Shown: positions 6,255-12,056 of the stretch, one piece after another
Numbering within the stretch: the stretch's first letter is position 1
Layout of the letters: each line of letters starts with the position of its first letter
Assembly (NCBI GenBank): GCA_025922755.1
Contig: JAICHE010000019.1
Span: 1-12,145 of the forward strand
Length of the DNA: 12,145 nucleotides
DNA from: Nitrososphaeraceae archaeon
GTDB taxonomy: Archaea; Thermoproteota; Nitrososphaeria; Nitrososphaerales; Nitrosopumilaceae
Direction: 5' to 3'
Notes under the pieces: model-generated
Databases searched by the model: none
What the model was told of the DNA's origin: nothing
What the model saw: the letters and a program-made list of their open reading frames with translations, nothing else
Made by a program: the position numbers and the translations under genes

Positions 6255-7124
6255 TTGAAAGAATTTACTCTGAATTATCTTCGATGCATAAAATGCAATT
6301 CAAAATTAGAATTAGATGCTTTTAAAAAACATAAGGAAATTGAAGAAGGTTTCCTTTATTGTACAAATTGTGAATGCATTTACCCGATAATTGAGAGAAT
6401 TCCTATCATTTGGGACGATTTTTCATCATACATATCAAATCGAAGGGCTCTTGGAGGCAAACTTGTTAATTTGGTTTCTCCTAAAATGAAATCTTTTTTA
6501 AAAAAATCACTTACAAAAAAAATCCAGAATATTGAAGACCGTTCCCTTCTTGAACAAAGATGGACAAATATCTATCAAAACAGCAAAAGATCCAAATTCT
6601 ATTCTATTATTAAAAAACGGATAAAAGACATTGAATTCTCAAAAATTTCCTTAGAATACGGTTGTTCTATTGGCACAATGAGTAGATTTTTAGCTGAATC
6701 AAGCAAAAATGTCTTTGGAGTTGACCGATCCTTTAGTGCAATCCAAATTGCTCAAAAAAACTCTAAAGATAACCTGGACTATGTAGTAGCCGATTCACTT
6801 TCTCCATTATTTGGGGGTGCGAAATTTGATTTAATTTTGGCACTTAATCTACTTGAACTAGTGGAGCCTACAGAATTTTTAGAGCAAATCCAAAATCAAA
6901 TTTCAAAAGGATTTTTGGTAATTACTGATCCTTATGATTATGATAGGGGAAAGAACTCTGTACGAAAACCACTTGATGAGGCAACACTGAGAAAAAAATT
7001 ACAAAATTACGGATTCCAAATGATTCATGGTACCGATAAACCATCCAATCTAACATGGAATCTTACATTAAACCCAAGAACTATACTACAGTATAAAGTA
7101 GATTTAGTTATGGCGAAAAAATAA
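6255..7124 (+). CDS. Trm112-type zinc ribbon fused to class I SAM methyltransferase
   Basis: A 289-aa protein. Residues 1-52 form a Trm112-like zinc ribbon: LRCIKC (C11, C14), then YCTNCEC (C36, C39, C41), then YPIIERIPII, the signature ending of the family. Residues about 130-230 form a Rossmann methyltransferase with motif I LEYGCSIGTMSRFLA (133-147), acidic motif II GVDRSFSAI (155-163), VVAD (177-180) and FDLILALNLLELV (191-203). The target is unknown. Trm112 normally activates separate methyltransferases acting on tRNA, rRNA or release factor, so an RNA or protein substrate is plausible; small-molecule methyltransferases with the same fusion also exist. The start is TTG at 6255: an in-frame TAA lies at 6249-6251 and the ribbon begins right after. 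The gene stands alone and ends 19 bases before a convergent small gene. Confidence 0.85.
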   Translation: MKEFTLNYLRCIKCNSKLELDAFKKHKEIEEGFLYCTNCECIYPIIERIPIIWDDFSSYISNRRALGGKLVNLVSPKMKSFLKKSLTKKIQNIEDRSLLEQRWTNIYQNSKRSKFYSIIKKRIKDIEFSKISLEYGCSIGTMSRFLAESSKNVFGVDRSFSAIQIAQKNSKDNLDYVVADSLSPLFGGAKFDLILALNLLELVEPTEFLEQIQNQISKGFLVITDPYDYDRGKNSVRKPLDEATLRKKLQNYGFQMIHGTDKPSNLTWNLTLNPRTILQYKVDLVMAKK

Positions 7125-7143
7125 TCTGTAAAAAATTTCTATG

Positions 7144-7305
7144 TCAACTACATCCTGCAGTTACTGTATCACAATTAGAATGGATAGGATCATCAACGTA
7201 TTTTGAACACTTGTCACATCTAAGCTGCTTTGGTTGTTTGCAAACCTCACAATATTTTAAAACCGAAATGGTGTTTCCACAGTTACGACACGATTCATTT
7301 CTCAT
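7144..7305 (-). CDS. Small cysteine-rich zinc-ribbon protein (53 aa)
   Basis: The minus-strand ORF runs from ATG (7303-7305) to TGA (7144-7146). It has three CxxC knuckles in 53 residues: CRNC (C6, C9), CEVC (C19, C22) and CDKC (C30, C33), plus C45 and C52. This gives up to two zinc sites of the ribbon or rubredoxin-knuckle type. Such a cysteine spacing is very unlikely in non-coding AT-rich DNA. The function is unknown; small zinc ribbons like this are common in archaea and often bind nucleic acid or partner proteins. An in-frame TTG at 7312-7314 is an alternative start. A TATA-like ATAATTAATATC at about 7335-7347 is 27 bases from that TTG and 36 from the ATG, so the start is uncertain by three residues. 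It is convergent with the Trm112-methyltransferase gene. Confidence 0.72.
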   Translation of the reverse strand: MRNESCRNCGNTISVLKYCEVCKQPKQLRCDKCSKYVDDPIHSNCDTVTAGCS

Positions 7306-7392
7306 ATTTAACAACTCTCTGAATTTTTCACTGGATATTAATTATTTCAAAATTAGCTGATCCTATTTTTCACTTGAAGCAATTTTTTAAAA

Positions 7393-7409
7393 TTGGATCT
7401 TAAGACCAA
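7393..7409. repeat. Imperfect palindrome, possible operator
   Basis: TTGG-A-TCTTAAGA-CCAA is a 16-base palindrome interrupted by one unpaired A at 7397. It lies about 50 bases upstream of the TATA-like box of the minus-strand cysteine-rich gene. The position would suit an activator site, but there is nothing else to support this. Confidence 0.35.
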
Positions 7410-7509
7410 CAACGTTCAGTTATTTGGTGACAGCTCCAATTACATTTGTTTTCTCAAAAAAGTATTTAGGCAATACTAATGTTTGATACTAATAATTTCT
7501 ACGTGTTCC

Positions 7510-7520
7510 TTTTAAGTAAA
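7510..7520 (+). promoter_or_regulatory. TATA-like box before the candidate structured RNA
   Basis: TTTTAAGTAAA is centred about 24 bases before 7538, where the outer stem of the candidate RNA begins. The predicted transcription start would therefore coincide with the first paired base. Confidence 0.4.
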
Positions 7521-7537
7521 TTTTGAAGAAAAACTCT

Positions 7538-7643
7538 GTAAACTAACCAGTGATAGTGTAGCGTGTTTGTCTATTATCTGGCCTTGCGTCCTATGATTGG
7601 GCAACTTTTGCCCAATCGTTTTAAATGGTGTTTTTTAGTTTAC
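7538..7643 (+). ncRNA. Candidate structured RNA with three nested or adjacent stems
   Basis: A perfect 9-base inverted repeat, GTAAACTAA (7538-7546) and TTAGTTTAC (7635-7643), encloses two further stems. Stem A starts immediately after the left outer arm: CCAG (7547-7550) and ATAG (7553-7556) pair with CTAT (7571-7574) and CTGG (7578-7581), with an internal loop TG/TAT and a 14-base terminal loop. Stem B is a perfect 10-bp hairpin, GATTGGGCAA (7595-7604) and TTGCCCAATC (7608-7617), with a CTT loop. Together they would form a three-way junction of about 106 nt. A TATA-like box at 7510-7520 is correctly spaced. No coding frame exists here. It does not look like tRNA, 5S, SRP or RNase P RNA, and I could not fit C/D or H/ACA boxes. 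Alternatively, only stem B is real and serves as a terminator or regulatory hairpin. Confidence 0.4.
7595..7617 (+). repeat. Perfect 10-bp hairpin with 3-base loop
   Basis: The arms GATTGGGCAA and TTGCCCAATC are exact reverse complements separated by CTT. They contain more G and C than the surroundings. GTTTT follows directly and a six-T run comes at 7631-7636. Confidence 0.85.
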
Positions 7644-7696
7644 CATCAAATTATAATTAGAAGAATTTATGAACATGTCATCTTTATTTTCAATAA

Positions 7697-8773
7697 TTGA
7701 AAACCGAAAAAACAACTCTTTTAAAATTTGATGTACAGAAATTATTTCTAATTTCCTTCGTAATTGCATTAGTTGGAGTAAGTCTTTCCATGTGGGGCGC
7801 TAGTTGGGATATCACATCTCATTTACTGAGAACCCCTGAAACATTCTTCACTCCCTCCCACATGGTTCTGTATACTGGCGTGGGAATTAGTCTGGTGGCT
7901 GCAATCCTAGGCTTGACTCTTTTTCTAGTTCACAAGAATATTCGAGGACGTCCATTTGTGTTTGGTACTAAAATTATCATAATTGGCTCCCTAATGCAAA
8001 TAATTGCAGGTCCTGGAGATTTCTATTGGCATGAAGCTTTTGGAATAGATGGACTTCTTAGCCCCACACATCTTGCACTTGCTGTAGGAATTATGATGGT
8101 ATCCATTGGATCGACCATAGGATTTGCAAGAATTCACTCTGAGACTAAAAGGAAAAACAATTTTCTAAAAATTATTCTTCCAATATCTTTTGGAGTTTTC
8201 TGGTTTAGCGTAATGTGGCTAATCTTTTTCTTTGTTCTTCCAATATCTGAGGGTGACACCCATAATTTCAATCCAAATCCCGTAGTTGCATTGATTTTAG
8301 GGGTATCTGTTCTTCCTTTTGGATTTTCATTAGTTTTTTGGTCCATGTCTAAAACAAGTCAGAGTTTTGGTGCAGCAAGTGCGGCATCTTTGGTTTTTCT
8401 CACCATGAATATCACTTCAAATATTTTAACATCAGAAAAACTCTTGTTTTACCTTCCATGGTTTGTTGCACCAATGATTAGCGCAATAGCTGCAGATTAT
8501 GTTTTGAATAAAAGCTCAAATAAATTTGTTCAAAAAAATGCTGATAAAATTTCTGGAGCAATTTTGGGGTCTATGTTCTTTGTTTTTTCTTTCCCAATGT
8601 TTGCTATGACATTTTTAGAATTTTATGTTTTTAATGATGTTTTTTCATATGATGTAATTCATTCTTCTGCAGATATACTTGGGAATGTGTGGTTGATGAC
8701 AATTATTCCTGGAGCTGTTTCTGGTATGATTGGAACAGTTTTTGCCAAAAAAAAATTTTCAGAAAGAATGTGA
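7697..8773 (+). CDS. Polytopic membrane protein with duplicated D-x3-H-x12-H motif
   Basis: A 358-aa protein with about nine or ten hydrophobic segments (roughly 16-32, 56-78, 88-105, 124-146, 157-182, 195-215, 222-242, 250-270, 284-306 and 328-348). Two copies of one pattern are visible. WDITSH...FTPSH has D38, H42 and H55; GDFYWH...LSPTH has D108, H112 and H125. In both, Asp-x3-His is followed by 12 residues and a second His inside a (T/S)-P-(S/T)-H turn that opens a membrane helix. The matched spacing points to an internal duplication, and the His/Asp residues near the membrane surface could bind metal or heme. I do not recognise a named family. The start is TTG at 7697, right after an in-frame TAA at 7694-7696; no other start precedes the first membrane span. 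It has no close co-directional neighbour upstream, and the next gene follows after about 100 bases. Confidence 0.8.
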   Translation: MKTEKTTLLKFDVQKLFLISFVIALVGVSLSMWGASWDITSHLLRTPETFFTPSHMVLYTGVGISLVAAILGLTLFLVHKNIRGRPFVFGTKIIIIGSLMQIIAGPGDFYWHEAFGIDGLLSPTHLALAVGIMMVSIGSTIGFARIHSETKRKNNFLKIILPISFGVFWFSVMWLIFFFVLPISEGDTHNFNPNPVVALILGVSVLPFGFSLVFWSMSKTSQSFGAASAASLVFLTMNITSNILTSEKLLFYLPWFVAPMISAIAADYVLNKSSNKFVQKNADKISGAILGSMFFVFSFPMFAMTFLEFYVFNDVFSYDVIHSSADILGNVWLMTIIPGAVSGMIGTVFAKKKFSERM

Positions 8774-8838
8774 TTATCGAATCTCTTTTCATAAATTTGC
8801 GAAAACATCAAAAGCTATCAGACCTGAAAATCAATAGA

Positions 8839-8847
8839 TTATATTTA
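8839..8847 (+). promoter_or_regulatory. TATA-like box of the 119-aa protein gene
   Basis: TTATATTTA is centred about 29 bases before the ATG at 8872, giving a leaderless or nearly leaderless transcript separate from the membrane-protein gene. Confidence 0.5.
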
Positions 8848-8871
8848 TCTCAAAAAATTGGAATGTAAAAT

Positions 8872-9231
8872 ATGTCTTCAGAAGAACAAAACCTCCAAAA
8901 GAAGTGTGATTTGCTTGCAAATGAGCCTGAAATCCGATTTGCTGGATTTTTGGACATGATGGGAAACCAGATTGCTGGTAGTTTCAGAAAGGACGTTACA
9001 CCTCTAAAAAATGAGGAAGAAAGAAAGAAAATGTTCATCGAAGCTGTTCTTAGAATAAGAACAAGACAAGATTTTGATGAAAATTTGGGTCCAGTCACCT
9101 ATGCAGCCGCTAGAAGGACTAATGTGGTTACTATTACAATATTGGTTGATGGCATGGTTCTTTTTGTTTCAGCCGAACCTAATGTGGATATTGACGACAC
9201 TGCCAAAAAAATTCTTCAAATTCTTGGATGA
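8872..9231 (+). CDS. Small thaumarchaeal family protein (119 aa), possibly DUF6659
   Basis: The sequence has the pattern I associate from memory with an expanded family of small proteins in ammonia-oxidising archaea (DUF6659). It has a Cys near the N-terminus (C12), then PEIRFAGFLDMMGNQIAGSF (19-38), a basic/acidic helix ERKKMF, DENLGPVTYAAARRTNVVTI (about 69-88) and a final ISAEP-like segment, here VSAEPNVDIDD. The alternation of strands and helices (FAGFLDMMGNQIAG ... VVTITILV ... VLFVSAEP) resembles a roadblock/profilin-like fold, which is my inference. The protein is cytosolic, with no signal peptide or membrane span. The function is unknown. It is preceded by its own TATA-like box and followed by another promoter, so it is probably transcribed alone. 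Confidence 0.82.
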   Translation: MSSEEQNLQKKCDLLANEPEIRFAGFLDMMGNQIAGSFRKDVTPLKNEEERKKMFIEAVLRIRTRQDFDENLGPVTYAAARRTNVVTITILVDGMVLFVSAEPNVDIDDTAKKILQILG

Positions 9232-9260
9232 ATCATAAATATCTAAGACTTGGTAAAAAT

Positions 9261-9270
9261 CCTTTATAGT
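9261..9270 (+). promoter_or_regulatory. TATA box that decides the start of the secreted protein
   Basis: CCTTTATAGT is centred about 25 bases before ATG 9291. An in-frame TTG at 9273 lies only a few bases after it and would be upstream of any transcript starting at the normal distance, so translation should begin at 9291 on a leaderless mRNA. Confidence 0.6.
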
Positions 9271-9290
9271 ATTTGATTTTTGAACAATCA

Positions 9291-10526
9291 ATGACATCAA
9301 ATTTTACAACAAAATTGACCATTATTGCAATGTTCTCTTTACTGATGGTGTTTGTAAGTCCAAACATCATTTCTGAATCATTTGCAATTGATATGGTAAC
9401 TTGTAAAAATGGAGATGTTCTTGTGAAAAAAACACAAACAGGAAATCATGCTTGTCTGCATGAGTCTTCTGCAAAGAAAATAGAATCTAGAGGATGGGGA
9501 ACAATTGTTTCTGCTAATGACAATGTAACTCTGGTTGAAGGAGAAGAAATCGCCTCTCCAGGTTCATTACTTACATTATCAAGAGCAAACGTTCCTGCAA
9601 CCATTCCAATGCATCAGGGATTCTACAACGGTGATTCAGTTTACTTTATCATAACTGACTCTAGTGATCCCACACATGCTCAAATAATCACTGAAAACCA
9701 AGGATGGAAAGTAGAGCTTGCACCACTTTTGGCAAACACGCCAGATGATGCACTATCTACAACCTACATGTTCACAAACGGAGTAACAGGTGACGGTGTT
9801 CACGGCTTCCAAGGTGAGGTATTTACTAGTACGCCAGCTCAGCCCGAAATATACAGCGCCCTGACCGCACATGTTCATGTGACTTGGAATGACAATACAA
9901 CTCCTAGAATCTTAGACTCTGAAGAAAGCATCATGACAGCTGAAGATGCCGGCGAAGTTACACTATCTACAGTTCCAGTTGTTCTAAACATGCCACAGAT
10001 TGTTTGGCCAGATGGACAGATGATGGTAAAAGAAGACAAGACACTGGCTGATGACACACCATATGGTGGTGGGCAAGTGCTAGACATTGACACAGAAGAG
10101 ATGACTGTAACTTTCATAGCTCATAGAGGTTGGGGGCCTGATGGTAGGACAATCTACTATATCGTAACTGATGCTACTCCAAGCGGTCCGGCAGGGATGA
10201 TGGGAGTAGTTGATGCACCAACATCTGCTAGCTTGATTGCAAACTCTGCAGCAGTTGATCTTTTCCAATTTGCAAATGGCATTACAGGATCAGGTCCACT
10301 AGGATTCCAACCAGGAATTGCAGCAGGCGGACCTGGTGATGCAAACTATTCTCCAATGTGGAGAATATTCATGATTAATTGGGAAGACCCAACTAGTGCA
10401 GCAGTTCTTGAAACAAAAGCAGACATTGATGCCTATCAACAGGCAGGATTGATTTCAGTGGGACTTGCAAGACCAATGGACTCTGATCATATAGTCAACT
10501 GTCCCTTCATAGATCCCTTCCAATAG
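9291..10526 (+). CDS. Secreted protein with two repeated domains (thaumarchaeal family)
   Basis: A 411-aa exported protein counted from ATG 9291. The signal peptide is residues 1 to about 32 (hydrophobic core LTIIAMFSLLMVFV, likely cut after SESFA). Next comes a motif seen in many thaumarchaeal exported proteins, CKNGDVLVKK...ACLHESSAKK...SRGWG, with C38 and C55 perhaps disulfide-bonded. Two related domains follow, about 110-235 and 275-405. Each has a Y-F/Y-I-I/V-T-D strand, then (T/A)NG(V/I)TG-x-G-x-x-GFQ, then W(N/E)D-x3/4-x-(I/V)L and a Gly-rich end. Domain 1 has HVHVTW (H194, H196), where domain 2 has FMINW. The protein ends in VNCPFIDPFQ. I recall similar proteins as DUF7482; the function is unknown, and metal or copper binding is only a guess. 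Its richer GC content than its neighbours suggests high expression. An upstream TTG at 9273 would add six residues but sits too near the TATA box. Confidence 0.85.
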   Translation: MTSNFTTKLTIIAMFSLLMVFVSPNIISESFAIDMVTCKNGDVLVKKTQTGNHACLHESSAKKIESRGWGTIVSANDNVTLVEGEEIASPGSLLTLSRANVPATIPMHQGFYNGDSVYFIITDSSDPTHAQIITENQGWKVELAPLLANTPDDALSTTYMFTNGVTGDGVHGFQGEVFTSTPAQPEIYSALTAHVHVTWNDNTTPRILDSEESIMTAEDAGEVTLSTVPVVLNMPQIVWPDGQMMVKEDKTLADDTPYGGGQVLDIDTEEMTVTFIAHRGWGPDGRTIYYIVTDATPSGPAGMMGVVDAPTSASLIANSAAVDLFQFANGITGSGPLGFQPGIAAGGPGDANYSPMWRIFMINWEDPTSAAVLETKADIDAYQQAGLISVGLARPMDSDHIVNCPFIDPFQ

Positions 10527-10534
10527 GGAAAACA

Positions 10535-10547
10535 TTTTTTCTTTTTT
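10535..10547 (+). terminator. T-rich archaeal terminator
   Basis: TTTTTTCTTTTTT begins eight bases after the stop of the secreted-protein gene. Runs of T without a hairpin are the usual intrinsic termination signal in archaea. Confidence 0.6.
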
Positions 10548-10638
10548 ACCTTATATTTCAAATATTTTTTAAAATCAGGATCTTCTTGAAATCTTTAGAT
10601 GATTTTTTTAAGAATTTTAATACTTTAGAAAAATTCTC

Positions 10639-11007
10639 TTACTTTCTTAACTGTAAATCTTTTTTTATCGTTTCTAATTTTTGAATAGTTGAAGGTTTTT
10701 CCTCAACAGAATGTATCCCTAGTTTTAAAAGTTCATTTCTGTGACTTTCGGTTAATTCTAAGACGCTCACAATTATCACTTTTTTTAATTCCGAAGGTCT
10801 TTCTGCTTTCAAATCATGAATAAATTCCATACCGCTATATTTTGGCATGCATATATCAAGAAGAATCAAATCATAATTATTTTTCAAAACAAGATCCAAT
10901 CCTTCTCTTCCATTATTGACACTTTGAACTTCATGATTTTCTGTAGCTAGCATGTCTGCATAAAGCTGGCATATCTCTGGAGAATCATCTACGTGAAGAA
11001 CTTTCAT
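10639..11007 (-). CDS. Stand-alone CheY-type response regulator receiver
   Basis: A 122-aa single receiver domain with all key residues: the acidic pair D7 and D8 (HVDDSP), the phospho-acceptor D51 (ILLDICMP), the Ser at the Thr/Ser switch position S81 (IIVSV) and K104 in VEEKPS. No output domain is attached, so it must act through a partner such as a histidine kinase or another regulator not present in this window. The length fits the domain exactly. The start is ATG at 11005-11007. On the minus strand a weak TATA-like TTATGATT is about 25 bases upstream, directly next to a 19-bp palindrome at 11043-11061. The gene is convergent with the secreted-protein gene and divergent from the coiled-coil gene. 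Confidence 0.92.
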   Translation of the reverse strand: MKVLHVDDSPEICQLYADMLATENHEVQSVNNGREGLDLVLKNNYDLILLDICMPKYSGMEFIHDLKAERPSELKKVIIVSVLELTESHRNELLKLGIHSVEEKPSTIQKLETIKKDLQLRK

Positions 11008-11042
11008 TATTTTATTTATTTAATGAAAATCATAACCATCTG

Positions 11043-11061
11043 TTTGTTCAATTTGAACAAA
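11043..11061. promoter_or_regulatory. 19-bp palindrome, candidate operator
   Basis: TTTGTTCAA-T-TTGAACAAA: two 9-base arms that are exact reverse complements around one central T. It lies 36-54 bases upstream of the receiver's ATG and 15-33 bases upstream of the TATA box at 11076 on the other strand. Both positions suit a dimeric transcription factor. As a transcribed hairpin it would have too small a loop, so a protein-binding site is more likely. Confidence 0.55.
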
Positions 11062-11075
11062 GACGGTATTTGCAA

Positions 11076-11089
11076 TTTAGTATAAAAGG
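11076..11089 (+). promoter_or_regulatory. Strong TATA-like box upstream of the coiled-coil gene
   Basis: TTTAGTATAAAAGG is the best TATA match in the window by eye. A transcript would start near 11103-11112. That leaves a leader of about 70 bases before the TTG at 11178, or a short separate RNA ending at the T-run at 11145-11151. The leader begins with a possible 5-bp hairpin CCTAG (11105-11109) and CTAGG (11125-11129). Confidence 0.45.
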
Positions 11090-11177
11090 AAAGTGCTGCC
11101 TATGCCTAGTTTTAAGTTGATTTTCTAGGAATTTGAAATATAATATTTTTTAACTTCATGACCTTGACAAATATATC

Positions 11178-11414
11178 TTGAATTTTCTTAAAGAAAAGGT
11201 AAAAAAATATCAAGAAAAAAAATTACTGGAATCTAAAGACAAACTAAAATTTTATACCGATTGTAAAACTCAACTTGAAAAGCAATTAAAATTAGCCAAA
11301 GACACAGAAATAACTGGAATCAGAAAGCAAATCGAAAAACAAGATGCATTCATCAAAATTTGGAAAAACAATATTGAGTCAATAACTAAACAAATGAAGA
11401 AAATAGATCGTTAG
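11178..11414 (+). CDS. Small charged coiled-coil protein (78 aa)
   Basis: TTG at 11178 to TAG at 11412-11414. Almost the whole protein is Lys/Glu-rich helix with heptad-like hydrophobic spacing (VKKYQEKKLLESKDKLKFY, LEKQLKLAKDTEI, IRKQIEKQDAFIKIWKNNIE), so a coiled coil or helical hairpin is expected. It has no motif, membrane span or signal peptide, and no function can be named. An in-frame TAA lies at 11151-11153 and there is no ATG between it and the helix, so TTG is the only normal start. A seven-codon frame, ATG 11158 to TGA 11179-11181, ends on this start codon. The low-complexity, AT-rich composition keeps confidence moderate. Confidence 0.6.
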   Translation: MNFLKEKVKKYQEKKLLESKDKLKFYTDCKTQLEKQLKLAKDTEITGIRKQIEKQDAFIKIWKNNIESITKQMKKIDR

Positions 11415-11553
11415 ATTCTTCCTATTTTTTAAACTAATCCAAAATTGGAAGTAGATTTTGATTCGTTTTCTCATTTAATTTCAAAAATAAAAAAATTCTC
11501 TGTTGTTTTTTGAAAAACTACTTAACAATTAAAACTCATTTTTATTAAACAAT

Positions 11554-11808
11554 ATGATGCCTCACGACGATTTTTTTGAAGCAACTCTTATAGAATTTAC
11601 ACAATGGGTTGAAGGAAAGGAAAAGACCATAGCAAAATATGCTAATTTTGAAAGTTTACCTTCCAATCTAATTAATCATTTTAAAAATAACTTGGACTCC
11701 AAAATTTCCTTAAATCAAAAGAAATGGAAAATTCTTGAGACAAAAAAAGATCTTCGTGCTCATGGAAAGGGAATGCATATCAAAATAAGATTAGAACCAT
11801 TGTCATAG
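11554..11808 (+). CDS. Hypothetical protein (84 aa)
   Basis: ATG at 11554 (a second ATG follows at once at 11557) to TAG at 11806-11808. The protein starts MMPHDDFFEATLIEFTQWVEGKE, acidic and aromatic, followed by a basic second half with KKWKILETKKDLRAHGKG and a final strand MHIKIRLEPLS. The strand/helix mix looks like a compact soluble domain. I do not recognise the family. A TATA-like TTAACAATTAAAA at about 11523-11534 is placed for a leaderless message. The aromatic and mixed composition, unlike the flanking AT-rich DNA, supports it being a real gene. Confidence 0.65.
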   Translation: MMPHDDFFEATLIEFTQWVEGKEKTIAKYANFESLPSNLINHFKNNLDSKISLNQKKWKILETKKDLRAHGKGMHIKIRLEPLS

Positions 11809-11885
11809 GTGTTACTTATTTAGTCTCTTTTACCTATTTGATTAAACATGAAAAATTAAAAAATAGAAAACATGCTTCATAACAT

Positions 11886-12056
11886 ATGAGAGGTCTAACT
11901 ATTGTTATGCTTATTGCCCTTATTGCATTTGTAATCGCAATTGTAAGTTTAGGCTTGGAATTTTTTGGAGTTTTAGATATACAAAACTCAATAATTCATA
12001 TTACAAACACCAATACTCTATTGGATTTTTCATCCTACAAGATTACTGGGTTTTAA
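11886..12056 (+). CDS. Small single-span membrane protein (56 aa)
   Basis: ATG at 11886 to TAA at 12054-12056. Residues 4-25 (LTIVMLIALIAFVIAIVSLG and following) form one strong membrane segment after a short basic start (MRG). About 30 polar residues follow, including HITNTNT. It could be an N-terminally anchored protein or a signal-peptide-like small protein with an extracytoplasmic tail. The function is unknown. An A/T-rich TATA-like stretch around 11851-11864 is about 27 bases upstream. Short length and lack of a known family limit confidence. Confidence 0.55.
   Translation: MRGLTIVMLIALIAFVIAIVSLGLEFFGVLDIQNSIIHITNTNTLLDFSSYKITGF

Larger units (their letters stand above)
7306..7696. other. 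Gene-poor stretch with inverted repeats
   Basis: Neither strand has an open frame longer than about 20 codons. From left to right it holds the promoter of the minus-strand cysteine-rich gene; an imperfect palindrome at 7393-7409; a short direct repeat of ATACTAAT around 7475-7495; a TATA-like box at 7510-7520; nested inverted repeats at 7538-7643 that may be a structured RNA; and TATA-like sequences at 7651-7670 that probably serve the membrane-protein gene at 7697. Confidence 0.7.

Noticed and set aside
7538..7581. C/D-box or H/ACA guide RNA in the first part of the candidate RNA
   Set aside because: GTGATAG and CTGG resemble C and D boxes only loosely; no second box pair or terminal ACA could be placed.
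7669..7731. 20-codon frame starting at ATG 7669, overlapping the membrane-protein start
   Set aside because: It has no recognisable motif, is very short, and is in a different frame from the strongly supported membrane protein.
9273..9290. TTG start for the secreted protein
   Set aside because: It sits only a few bases after the TATA box and adds six residues before a good signal peptide; ATG 9291 fits a leaderless message.
11438..11449. Short palindrome TCCAA-AA-TTGGA
   Set aside because: Five-base arms are expected by chance in DNA of this composition, and it lies just after a gene end with no promoter nearby.
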